In this document: piece by piece, positions 1-5,853 of the stretch
How the letters are laid out: each line of letters begins with the position of its first letter
Numbering within the stretch: the stretch's first letter is position 1
Assembly (NCBI GenBank): GCA_002385475.1
Contig: DGDO01000080.1
Span: 1 to 6,020 of the forward strand
Source of the DNA: Candidatus Sordicultor fermentans
GTDB lineage: Bacteria > Atribacterota > Atribacteria > Atribacterales > Caldatribacteriaceae
DNA length: 6,020 nucleotides
Direction of reading: 5' to 3'
The notes under the pieces: model-generated
Told to the model about the DNA's origin: nothing
Databases searched by the model: none
The model's input: only the letters and a program-made list of their open reading frames with translations
Translations under genes and position numbers: made by a program

Positions 1-95
1 TTTGGGTTAGGTAATTCCTCTAAAGAACCTAGGTTAAGGATAGTCCGGTGACGGGGTTTACCACCTACTCTATAACTCTCATAATAATTCTGGAA
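1..95 (-). pseudogene. IS1634-type transposase, N-terminal remnant running off the left edge
   Basis: Read leftwards from 95 to 3, the minus strand is open and gives NYYESYRVGGKPRHR followed by TILNLGSLEELPN. This resembles the conserved start of IS1634/IS4-group DDE transposases, whose N-termini typically read 'Y-x-x-L-V-E-S-Y-R ... R-x-x-L-N-L-G-x-L'. An in-frame TAG at 96-98 interrupts it. A further possible N-terminal stretch (FLLSKLSKNPL) lies upstream to about 131 with no good start codon or ribosome binding site. The catalytic DDE part would lie left of the window, so it cannot be judged. I read it as a decayed insertion-sequence copy. The family call rests on pattern recognition of about 30 residues and is moderately sure. 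Confidence 0.5.
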
Positions 96-267
96 CTACA
101 AAGGGTTTTTAGATAACTTACTAAGAAGAAAGGCTGATAAATCAAGGATCTATACCTCAAGTATACCTGAAAATAGGAGGTTTTTCTGGGAAAAAGGCGC
201 AAGTTGGGTTAAGGGATACGCTTTGATTCCAGAGGTAATCAACAATATGGAGGCAGCAAAAGAATAA
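88..267 (+). pseudogene. Unidentified plus-strand open fragment, probably decayed
   Basis: From 88 to the TAA at 265-267 the plus strand is open for 59 codons, but there is no usable start and stops lie directly upstream (73, 82, 85). The C-terminal half looks protein-like (RIYTSSIPENRRFFWEKG, then ASWVKGYALIPEVINN and a charged MEAAKE tail). Another frame just upstream is open from about 47 to 106, which would fit a frameshifted ancestor. I do not recognise the family. It lies between transposase debris and a truncated merR, so it may be the 3' end of another mobile-element gene, but nothing shows that directly. It overlaps the minus-strand transposase remnant at 88-95. It could also be a chance open frame. 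Confidence 0.25.
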
Positions 268-336
268 AATACAGAAGCTGTCCTGTTGATAGTATAAAGG
301 ATGAGTTCGATGAGAATCACTCAAATATTTTTTCAG
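268..336. other. Short spacer ending at the break in merR
   Basis: No open frame, terminator or tRNA-like structure is visible here. The MerR-family coding sequence, read from the right, keeps family similarity only down to about position 355. The sequence further left (GGCACC/TTGACAGG region, about 340-354) is therefore foreign to merR. It may hold the right end of an inserted or recombined mobile element. No matching inverted repeat or target duplication can be shown, because the other end is outside the window. Confidence 0.3.
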
Positions 337-465
337 TTAAAAACTTGACAGGCACCCACCGTTGGAACGTTTTATAAATCTAAGCAATTCCTCTTTGTCA
401 TAATACCTTAATGTTGAAGCCGCGACATCAACTTGTTTTATCATTTCACCAATTGTATAAACCAT
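337..465 (-). pseudogene. MerR-family regulator, truncated to its N-terminal DNA-binding half
   Basis: Starting at ATG 465-463 and preceded by a GGAAGAG ribosome binding site, the minus strand encodes MVYTIGEMIKQVDVAAST then LRYYDKEELLRFIKRSNGG. This is the typical MerR-family helix-turn-helix and first wing (Y-T-I-G-E-M ... V-x-x-S-T-L-R-Y-Y-D-K-E-x-L-L ... R-S-x-G-G). Family similarity stops after NGG at about residue 37. Five unrelated residues (CLSSF) and a TAA at 337-339 follow. Full-length members are about 120-270 residues and need the second wing and a dimerisation coiled coil, both absent here. The fragment is divergent to the aldo/keto reductase gene and faces an inverted-repeat operator, the normal layout for an autoregulated MerR protein. 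A 42-residue product could not be a normal dimeric activator. The remainder may lie left of the window. Confidence 0.8.
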
Positions 466-496
466 TTTAACTCTTCCAGAACTCGCTTAGATTTTT

Positions 497-526
497 TATA
501 TACAAAGGCTATTGACTTAGAGTTAA
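497..526 (-). promoter_or_regulatory. Possible divergent promoter of the truncated merR gene
   Basis: On the minus strand, TTAACT (521-526) is followed after 18 bp by TATATA (497-502). A start near 490 would give a leader of about 25 nt carrying the GGAAGAG site. The -35 box lies inside the inverted repeat at 516-533, so a bound regulator would control both directions. The assignment is plausible but the -35 match is modest. Confidence 0.4.
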
Positions 527-542
527 CTTTAAGCTGTACAAT
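512..542 (+). promoter_or_regulatory. MerR-type promoter with 19-bp spacer driving the reductase/esterase cluster
   Basis: TTGACT at 512-517 and TACAAT at 537-542 are good -35 and -10 boxes, separated by 19 bp rather than the usual 17. A long spacer filled with an inverted repeat is the hallmark of promoters activated by MerR-family proteins, which twist the DNA to realign the two boxes. Transcription would start near 549, about 47 nt before the aldo/keto reductase start. No other promoter or terminator is obvious before the downstream esterase genes, so they probably share this transcript. Confidence 0.75.
516..533. promoter_or_regulatory. MerR-family operator, AdhR-like 7-4-7 inverted repeat
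   Basis: The site CTTAGAGTTAACTTTAAG reads as CTTAGAG - TTAA - CTTTAAG, an inverted repeat with one mismatched pair, lying between the -35 and -10 boxes. From memory, the operator of the Bacillus aldehyde-responsive regulator AdhR is CTTAAAG-N4-CTTTAAG, which differs at one position. The match, the placement and the adjacent merR fragment together make the assignment strong. The inducer (reactive aldehydes or similar carbonyls) is inferred from that family and from the reductase it precedes. Confidence 0.75.
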
Positions 543-595
543 CAAATCATGTTGAGTTCAATACAGACAATTTTAATGAATGGAGGAAAGTTTAT

Positions 596-1441
596 ATGCA
601 AAAGGTAGTTTTAAATAATGGTGTGGAAATGCCCATTTTAGGGTTCGGCGTTTATCAAATAAATGATGCCGAACTGTGTGAACGCTGTGTTTATGACGCA
701 ATTGAAACAGGGTACCGTCTGATAGATACTGCTGCCTCATACAGCAATGAAGAAGCTGTCGGAAAAGCAATAAAAAGGAGCGGTGTTTCAAGAGAAGAAC
801 TTTTTATTACTACGAAACTTTGGGTTCAGGACACCGGTTATGAAAACACTAAAAAAGCATTTGAAAGGTCGTTGAAAAAATTGCAGTTGGATTATATTGA
901 TCTATATTTGATTCATCAGCCGTTTGGCGATGTGCATTGTTCCTGGAGGGCTATGGAGGAGCTCTATCGTGAAGGATTGATTAGGGCAATAGGCGTCAGT
1001 AACTTCCAACCGGATCGTTTGATGGATTTAATAATTCACCACGAGGTAGTCCCTGCCGTGAATCAAATTGAAATACATCCCTTCTATCAGCAAACAGAAA
1101 GCATTGAGTTTATGAAGAAATACAATGTCCAGCCAGAAGCCTGGGCTCCTTTTGCCGAGGGCAGAAACAACATTTTTCAAAATGAAGTGCTGATGTCGTT
1201 GGCCCAAAAGCACGGTAGATCGGTTGCTCAAATTATACTGCGCTGGCTTGTGCAAAGGGGAATTGTTGCAATCCCAAAATCAGTACACAAAGAAAGAATT
1301 GTTGAAAATTTCAGCATATTTGATTTTGAACTTTCTTCAGAAGATATGGATAAAATTGCAGCGCTGGATAAAAAAGAAAGTGCTTTCTTTTCACATCGGG
1401 ATCCAGAAGTCGTAAAAAGTATTTGTTCACTAAAGAGATAA
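596..1441 (+). CDS. Aldo/keto reductase, NADPH-dependent carbonyl reductase
   Basis: This 281-residue cytoplasmic protein is full length for the aldo/keto reductase superfamily (about 270-330 residues). It should reduce aldehydes or ketones to alcohols with NAD(P)H. The catalytic tetrad is visible: Asp44 (RLIDTA), Tyr49 (ASYSNEE), Lys74 (TTKLW) and His107 (YLIHQP). Other barrel landmarks are AIGVSNF at 131-137, the VNQIEIHPF segment at 155-163, and the C-terminal cofactor loop IPKSVHKERIVEN at 226-238, whose Lys and Arg residues favour NADPH. It resembles the bacterial glyoxal/methylglyoxal and 2,5-diketogluconate reductase group, but the substrate cannot be read from sequence. The ATG follows a GGAGG site at 582-586 with a 9-nt gap. 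It is the first gene after the MerR-type promoter, fitting aldehyde-induced detoxification. A short signal-peptide ORF follows after 38 bp. It appears intact. Confidence 0.93.
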   Translation: MQKVVLNNGVEMPILGFGVYQINDAELCERCVYDAIETGYRLIDTAASYSNEEAVGKAIKRSGVSREELFITTKLWVQDTGYENTKKAFERSLKKLQLDYIDLYLIHQPFGDVHCSWRAMEELYREGLIRAIGVSNFQPDRLMDLIIHHEVVPAVNQIEIHPFYQQTESIEFMKKYNVQPEAWAPFAEGRNNIFQNEVLMSLAQKHGRSVAQIILRWLVQRGIVAIPKSVHKERIVENFSIFDFELSSEDMDKIAALDKKESAFFSHRDPEVVKSICSLKR

Positions 1442-1479
1442 AGTATTAACTGTATCTTATGGAGGAAAGTAGATAAGAT

Positions 1480-1668
1480 ATGAAATTAAAGTTTTTAGTA
1501 TTTACATTTATTGTTCTCACAGCGTTCTTTTTTACTGCATGGGTCAGCAGCTCTTCACAGAAAAACGAAACAAGCAGTTTTAAACAAAATACTTCTGAAA
1601 CTGCAAATGTCAAAAATAAATCAACAAATTACGTGCAGAAAAATAACTTAGTGAAGATAAAAAGGTGA
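1480..1668 (+). CDS. Short exported or anchored peptide, probable split-off signal region of the next esterase
   Basis: The 62-residue product starts with MKLK and a strongly hydrophobic run (FLVFTFIVLTAFFFTAWV, residues 5-22). A polar Ser/Thr/Asn/Lys-rich linker to the end follows. This is the layout of a signal peptide or membrane anchor plus linker, without any enzyme domain. The ATG follows GGAGG at 1461-1465. Its TGA stop overlaps the GTG start of the next ORF. A -1 frame change in the short A run at 1659-1663 would join it to the esterase as ...LVKIKKVSSMSSNYKK.... Related clostridial esterases are commonly exported with such an N-terminus. I infer that this is the detached leader of one ancestral gene. 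There is no lipobox cysteine; FTAW at 18-21 has Trp where a lipoprotein would have Cys, a one-base difference. It could instead be an independent small membrane peptide. Confidence 0.6.
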   Translation: MKLKFLVFTFIVLTAFFFTAWVSSSSQKNETSSFKQNTSETANVKNKSTNYVQKNNLVKIKR

Positions 1669-2573
1669 GTAGCATGAGCAGTAATTATAAAAAAATAACG
1701 ACAAATGATTCTGTAATTAATATTATTAATCATCCTGCTTTTGCGGGATTTGGCCAATATATTTTTCCATGGGATGATAGAGTTTATGATGGCGATATGA
1801 CAATGGGGCAAATAAGCTCTCTTATGCCATATCACAGCCATATTGATGTTGATATTGCAATCAAGGCGCTGAATCGCATGATAGATGATATTAATGCAGA
1901 GAAAACAGTGTTTTACAGTATATACACAGAAAAAGAAAAGCAAGAGGATCCAACAAAAAACAATACAGGACTATTCTTTTACCGTGGCAATCCGAGAGCT
2001 CCATTCGCAATTATTTGCCCGGGCGGCGGATTTGCTTACGTAGCTTCTTTGCATGAAGGATTTCCATATGCTCTTGAAATCAATAAAAAGGGGTATAACG
2101 CATTTGTTTTAAAATATAGAACAGGAAGCGGGCAGAAAGCAACGGAGGATTTGGCGACTGCAATATCCTATATCTTTAAAAATGCCGATGCACTTTCTGT
2201 TGGAACAGCCAGCTATTCTCTTTGGGGAAGTTCAGCAGGCGCAAGAATGGCTGCAAATATTGGAACATATGGAGTCTATAATTACGGAGGAGACAACATT
2301 TCAAAGCCTGTAACGATAGTAATGGCATATACAGGTCATACCGATTATTCGCAGAATGATCCGCCTACCTTCGCTATTGTTGGTGAAAATGATGGAATTG
2401 CACGCCCTTCTACTATGGAAAGACGTATCAATGCTATGAAAGCAAAGGGCATTGATGTGGAGTTTCACAAATATCCGGACTTGGGGCATGGTTTTGGACT
2501 GGGAATTGGCACAAGTGCAGAAGGCTGGATAGATGATGCGATAGAATTTTGGAAAAAACATATAACAGAATGA
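1665..2573 (+). CDS. Alpha/beta-hydrolase, BD-FAE/acetyl-esterase type
   Basis: This 302-residue serine hydrolase probably cleaves small or sugar-linked esters. The fold landmarks are in order: oxyanion-hole motif CPGGGF (118-123), strand NAFVLKYRTG (145-154), nucleophile elbow GSSAG (188-192, Ser190), acidic residue Asp243 in VGENDGIA, and His275 in LGHGFGLG. The N-terminal ~110 residues (FGQYIFPWDD, MPYHSHID) form an extra segment upstream of the core. GTG 1665 overlaps the preceding stop. ATG 1674, preceded by AAGGTGAG, is an equally good start and would remove three residues. With either start the protein has no signal peptide of its own, whereas the overlapping upstream ORF encodes one, so it may be cytoplasmic now but exported ancestrally. 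Stop TGA at 2571-2573 is followed at once by a ribosome binding site for the second, broken esterase. Confidence 0.88.
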   Translation: MSSMSSNYKKITTNDSVINIINHPAFAGFGQYIFPWDDRVYDGDMTMGQISSLMPYHSHIDVDIAIKALNRMIDDINAEKTVFYSIYTEKEKQEDPTKNNTGLFFYRGNPRAPFAIICPGGGFAYVASLHEGFPYALEINKKGYNAFVLKYRTGSGQKATEDLATAISYIFKNADALSVGTASYSLWGSSAGARMAANIGTYGVYNYGGDNISKPVTIVMAYTGHTDYSQNDPPTFAIVGENDGIARPSTMERRINAMKAKGIDVEFHKYPDLGHGFGLGIGTSAEGWIDDAIEFWKKHITE

Positions 2574-2583
2574 GGAGGAAATA

Positions 2584-3242
2584 ATGTGAAAGTATTATTA
2601 TAACGAGAGCCCAAATGAGAAAGGATGCACATATCAATTGGTGAAGATTCAGTGTTTCCAAATCCGCTCGACGATGTATCAAGGGCTATCTGGGAGGTAC
2701 GACGCAACGCCGATGAGTGGGGAATCAATAGTGATCAGATTGCAGTCATGGGATTTTCAGCAGGTGCCTGTGTAGCAGCTATGTCGGCAACCCAATGGAA
2801 CACTCCGGGGCTTGCCGCGAGACTTGGTGTGCCGCAGGATGGCATTAAGCCGAACGCAGCAGTTATCGTCTATGGTGCAAGCCTGCTGTCGACCATTTTT
2901 GATAACGAAGATGATGATTTGATAGTGCCCCCACCGGGCAAGATTACTGCTGATCGCACCCCCGAGGTGGACGTGGTTAACTACGTAGGACCTCATACAG
3001 CACCGATGTTTTTCTGGCACAATCGATTTGATAAGTATGTTCCAGTCATAAACCCCATCTTGATGGCAGAGGCGATGATCAAATACAAGCTTCCCTTTGA
3101 AATGCATATTTTTCAGAGTGGCGAGCACGGGATGTCTGTATGCAATGAGCTGTTTAATCCGACTGGAGAGAAAATGGATAGAGGTGTGGCCTTGTGGGTA
3201 CCACTGTGCACCACGTGGCTAAAAAATCTATTTGCAAAGTGA
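2584..3242 (+). pseudogene. Second alpha/beta-hydrolase (esterase), internally deleted
   Basis: A strong GAGGAGGA site (2573-2580) precedes ATG 2584. The next codon is TGA, and in that frame the sequence continues as KYYYNESPNEKGCTYQL, a plausible N-terminus for this esterase type. The rest of the enzyme is in another frame: from 2625 it reads MHISIGEDSVFPNPLDD and continues for 205 residues to 3242. That part keeps the nucleophile elbow GFSAG (Ser45 counted from 2625), Asp136 in NRFDKYVPV and His168 in GEHGM. It lacks the early strands and the oxyanion HGGG/GGGY motif, so about 60-70 residues appear deleted around 2630-2645. ATG 2625 has only AAAGG directly against it, a poor start. The coding tail has no internal stop, suggesting recent damage. 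A product from 2625 would probably be inactive. It was likely the last gene of the reductase cluster. Confidence 0.72.
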
Positions 3243-3290
3243 ACTACATAACCCAAATACACACCCTGGCCCGAAATCGTTAACACTAAA

Positions 3291-3684
3291 CAAGGGGTTG
3301 CATTTTATCAACTTGTTGTATTTCAGCCAGTAGATTTAAAACAAGCTTATGAAGAGAACAAATTGGATAAACGTCTGAGCCCATTTCCGACCTCGACTGT
3401 TTATCATCGATGAGGTGGAATACCTTCCTCTGGACAAATTAGAAGCCACTTTATTCTTTCAGCTAATCAGTGGTCGTTATGAGAGAGGAAGTATCATCAT
3501 AACCAGCAACAAGAGCTTTGGAGAATGGGGGGAGGTGATGGGAGATCCCATCTTAGCTACTGCCTTACTGGATAGGTTACTTCATCATGCTCAGGTGATA
3601 AATATCCTGGGTAGCAGCTATCGTCTTAAAGACAGAATAAGAGCCGGAGTTTATGGAGCACCTGACCTTAATTCATCAGGTTAA
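3291..3684 (+). pseudogene. istB: IstB helper ATPase of an IS21-family element, C-terminal remnant with frameshift
   Basis: From 3379 the frame gives RPRLFIIDEVEYLPLDK, the Walker B strand of IstB (IIDE), then LFFQLISGRYERGSIIITSN and SFGEWGEVMGD. LDRLLHHAQVINILGSSYRLK follows; these are the sensor and C-terminal motifs of IS21 helper ATPases. An in-frame TGA lies at 3376-3378. Just upstream, another frame reads LVVFQPVDLKQAYEENKLDKRL, matching the region that normally precedes Walker B, so a one-base indel near 3376 has broken the gene. The Walker A half and the partner transposase istA are absent nearby. The 3' end overlaps the convergent DUF123 gene at 3668-3684, and the last residues (PDLNSSG) look foreign to IstB. 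ATG 3415 would begin after the Walker B acids, so the remnant cannot encode a working ATPase. Confidence 0.85.
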
Positions 3685-4150
3685 AAGCTAAGAGGTGGAT
3701 CAATTTAAGGCCGGCCTTGACGCCGGAAATCTTTCCTTTCCAGTAGTCTTTTATTGTAAAGCCCCGGTTCCGAAGATGGACGAGGATTGTTTCCCACAAA
3801 TTTTTTTCCTGAATATAGAAGAGGTGACCCGGACATCTACAATCTGAAGAGCCAAAACCAGGAACGGGAAAAGACACTTCAGATATTCCCCGGAGAGCGT
3901 TAGCGATGCGGCATTCTTCATTTTCCTCGATCAGGATAACTTCTGTCACCTCTCCCTCAGTCAAAAGATAGTCTATATGCCAGTGAAGTTTCTTATCGTG
4001 CCCCAGGTGGCGATTGATTCTCGCTTGTAAATTTTTTCGAGCACTCCCCACATAGAGGTAAAATCCTGGCTTAAACTGGGAAGTTCCCAATTTGCCTATG
4101 GTTAATAAGAGCTCTTCCTCTATTTCAATCAAAAGGATATAACAAGCCAC
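3668..4150 (-). CDS. DUF123 protein, GIY-YIG nuclease-like
   Basis: The 160-residue protein matches the DUF123 branch of the GIY-YIG superfamily. The two-part signature appears as GFY...YVG at 29-35 in FKPGFYLYVGSARKN. The family Arg44 (LQARINRHL), the KLHWHIDYLL block (54-63) and a Glu in the NEECRIANAL helix (78-86) follow. The family-typical C-terminal GFGSSDCRCPGHLFY (98-112), with Cys104, Cys106 and His109, completes it. DUF123 is found alone or attached to endonuclease III in other prokaryotes; a DNA-repair or nuclease role is presumed but unproven. The GTG start sits directly after the TAG of the upstream hydrolase, in the same frame, with only a weak CAGGCG as possible ribosome binding site, so translation probably depends on coupling. 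The tail after about residue 125 is Lys/Leu-rich and not recognised. It overlaps the istB remnant. Confidence 0.85.
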   Translation of the reverse strand: MACYILLIEIEEELLLTIGKLGTSQFKPGFYLYVGSARKNLQARINRHLGHDKKLHWHIDYLLTEGEVTEVILIEENEECRIANALRGISEVSFPVPGFGSSDCRCPGHLFYIQEKNLWETILVHLRNRGFTIKDYWKGKISGVKAGLKLIHLLAFNLMN

Positions 4151-5506
4151 CTATAGCGCCTGAGAGATTTCTTTTATCCACTGAGCGATATCTTCTATAA
4201 CTTGTTTATCCACATGTCCAGGATTTTGATACTCCCCGGGGGTAGATTTTCCCTCCCCCGCAGCGAAAAGGTGATTTAGCCGGGGATAAAGTTTAAACGT
4301 AACGTTATCCCGAGAAGAGAGCCCCTCTTTCCAATTGTTGAAATCGACCATGGTGACTTGATAGTCCCTTTCTCCTTGCAAAATAAACAAAGGGCAGGAT
4401 AATTTGCTTGCCTCAGCTACTGGATTTCTTTTTTCCAGGTCATACCAGTAGCTGGCATAGCTTCCCAATCCCGGCACTATTTCATCTTCTCTAAGCTCGT
4501 GGTTTTTTAATAAATCTCTTCCTTTTTTTATCTCTTCCAGCCACTCTTTTTCTTTTTCGTCTATCTGACCATCTAAGGAAAAAATGTATTCCGTCTGTTC
4601 TACTACAATCTCCGATAGAGGTCGAGTGGGTCCAGCTAAAATAATAACACCGGCCACTTTACCATCTCGGCGAGCTATCTCTGGAACAAGTTGTCCACCC
4701 AGGCTGTGTCCCAGAATAAACACTTCTTGTGGGTTTATTTCTTCCTGGCTGCGCAAAAATTCAAGAGCCGCTAAGGCATCTTCTATGACCTCTTCTTCTA
4801 CGGTAAACTGGGATAAGTCTTCAATTTTATTTCCGTGGACATAAGTCCGTTTATCGTATCGTAGAGATGCTGTTCCCCGGCTGGCTAAACCCCAGGATAG
4901 GTCCCGGAATGGTTTATTGGCCAACAGGGTTTCGTCTCTATCGTTTGAGCCGGAGCCGTGCACTAAAAGGAGAGCAGGAAAGGGGCCTTCTCCTTGAGGC
5001 AGGGTTAAGGTACCTGGTAACTCCCATCCCGGAATTCCAAAAACTACTTCTCTTTCTATAATTTTATCTTCTTCCACGTAATCTGGCGTAGAATACTCAA
5101 CCTGAGAAGAAGGGAGAAGTTGAAATCCAATTATTTTTCCTTCTGTGCTAAATGCTAATTTCGCTTTGAATTCTGCTTTTTCAAATTCGCACCGGGCGTA
5201 GACCATCTGATATCCTCCCTCCATGGTTACTCGATAGTCTTTCGCCTCTTCTAACGGGCCTAAATCGCTGGTCAGGTTCTCCCACATTTCCTTTAAGGCT
5301 CCCTCGGGTAGCATTTCTTGCACCTCGGGAGCAAAGAGTTCTTCAGCCAAGTCGTATTCTCCTGCACTCAAGTACTGGAAAAAATTTTCCGATAGTTCAA
5401 GGAGTTCTTCCCGGGAGAATTTATCTTGTTCCTCTCCCATGGCCGGAGTGGCCATTAAAAAAGAGAGGGTCAAAATAGTCATTATCCATACCCATTTATT
5501 CATCAT
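4151..5506 (-). CDS. Exported DUF3887 plus alpha/beta-hydrolase
   Basis: This is a 451-residue secreted or cell-surface serine hydrolase of unknown substrate. Residues 1-24 form a signal peptide (KWVWIMTILTLSFLMATPA, likely cut after Ala-Met-Gly24). Residues ~31-132 fit the DUF3887 NTF2-like domain (LSENFFQYLSAGEYDLAEELF), often fused to such hydrolases. The catalytic domain (~150-450) shows the oxyanion segment LLVHGSGSNDRD (180-191) and nucleophile elbow GHSLG (266-270, Ser268). Asp381 (QGERDYQV) and His412 (RLNHLF) complete the triad. It appears intact. Two ATGs are in tandem at 5506 and 5503 behind AAGGAGG (5511-5517); the gaps are 4 and 7 nt, so the second may be the true start. The DUF123 gene follows with no gap, implying one transcript. 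It is not sequence-similar enough to the other two esterases here to be a recent duplicate. Confidence 0.9.
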   Translation of the reverse strand: MMNKWVWIMTILTLSFLMATPAMGEEQDKFSREELLELSENFFQYLSAGEYDLAEELFAPEVQEMLPEGALKEMWENLTSDLGPLEEAKDYRVTMEGGYQMVYARCEFEKAEFKAKLAFSTEGKIIGFQLLPSSQVEYSTPDYVEEDKIIEREVVFGIPGWELPGTLTLPQGEGPFPALLLVHGSGSNDRDETLLANKPFRDLSWGLASRGTASLRYDKRTYVHGNKIEDLSQFTVEEEVIEDALAALEFLRSQEEINPQEVFILGHSLGGQLVPEIARRDGKVAGVIILAGPTRPLSEIVVEQTEYIFSLDGQIDEKEKEWLEEIKKGRDLLKNHELREDEIVPGLGSYASYWYDLEKRNPVAEASKLSCPLFILQGERDYQVTMVDFNNWKEGLSSRDNVTFKLYPRLNHLFAAGEGKSTPGEYQNPGHVDKQVIEDIAQWIKEISQAL

Positions 5507-5819
5507 TGCGCCTCCTTCGTCCTATTGTAACACTATTTCTTGATTGTAGTAATCATGTTAATGTGATGAATGTGTAAGTGGACTCTATCATCAAGACAAA
5601 ATTTTAAAGTGCATTATCTTCTATCTCCTCCTGTTAGCTCTCTATCTATCCTCTTTTATCACTAAATATTGAGAATAGTTTTTCAAGGAGTTGCTTCTTC
5701 TATTATCTTGTGAGGACGTACCTATTGTATTTACTGGATGCTCTTACGTGGTCTTACTACTCTGTCCAGCTTTAGAGGTCCATTATATCCACACAATTTG
5801 ACATAGAGTCCTCGAGCTA
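5507..5819. other. Intergenic region upstream of the exported hydrolase
   Basis: No convincing protein gene is seen in these ~310 bases. On the minus strand a TACAAT box at about 5525-5531 lies just upstream of the hydrolase ribosome binding site, with only a weak TTACTA 17 bp further out. Two minute minus-strand ORFs lie at 5591-5614 (MHFKILS, behind AGGAGGA at 5626-5632) and 5553-5591 (12 residues), overlapping as TGATG. They could be a leader peptide or a worn gene remnant. A 31-codon minus ORF (5731-5826) has no ribosome binding site. The minus strand is purine-rich at 5621-5660. Confidence 0.35.
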
Positions 5820-5847
5820 TTGACATTAATTTAATTTCTTATATAAT
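5820..5847 (+). promoter_or_regulatory. Near-consensus sigma-A promoter
   Basis: TTGACA (5820-5825) and TATAAT (5842-5847) are perfect boxes separated by 16 bp in very AT-rich DNA. The predicted start is near 5854. No ORF follows before the strong terminator at 5930-5975, so this promoter seems to serve a short untranslated transcript. Confidence 0.7.
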
Positions 5848-5853
5848 TTTATT

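Noticed and set aside
580..591. Repeat ATGGAGGAAAGT shared with 1459-1470
   Set aside because: The identity is confined to the ribosome binding site core and its immediate flank. It is expected for two well-translated genes and is not evidence of a mobile repeat.
1028..1255. Minus-strand ORFs inside the reductase and esterase genes (also 573-791, 1629-1943, 2301-2728, 2757-3128)
   Set aside because: They are antisense shadows of well-supported genes, with no ribosome binding sites and no family resemblance.
1654..1668. Programmed -1 ribosomal frameshift site
   Set aside because: The A run (ATAAAAAGG) does not give a canonical X-XXY-YYZ heptamer in the right register, and no stimulatory stem-loop is evident. 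Simple mutation or overlap coupling explains it better.
2625..3242. A functional 205-residue esterase starting at ATG 2625
   Set aside because: It has no proper ribosome binding site and lacks the oxyanion-hole half of the fold. A better ribosome binding site and N-terminal remnant lie upstream in another frame, so it is treated as the tail of a pseudogene.
3415..3684. An intact 89-residue gene
   Set aside because: Its sequence is the C-terminal part of IstB, and the similarity extends upstream of the ATG through the Walker B strand, so the start is artificial.
5731..5826. Minus-strand 31-codon ORF (MSIARGLYVKLCGYNG...)
   Set aside because: No ribosome binding site, no recognisable family, and its start lies inside the strong plus-strand promoter. 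It is probably a chance frame.
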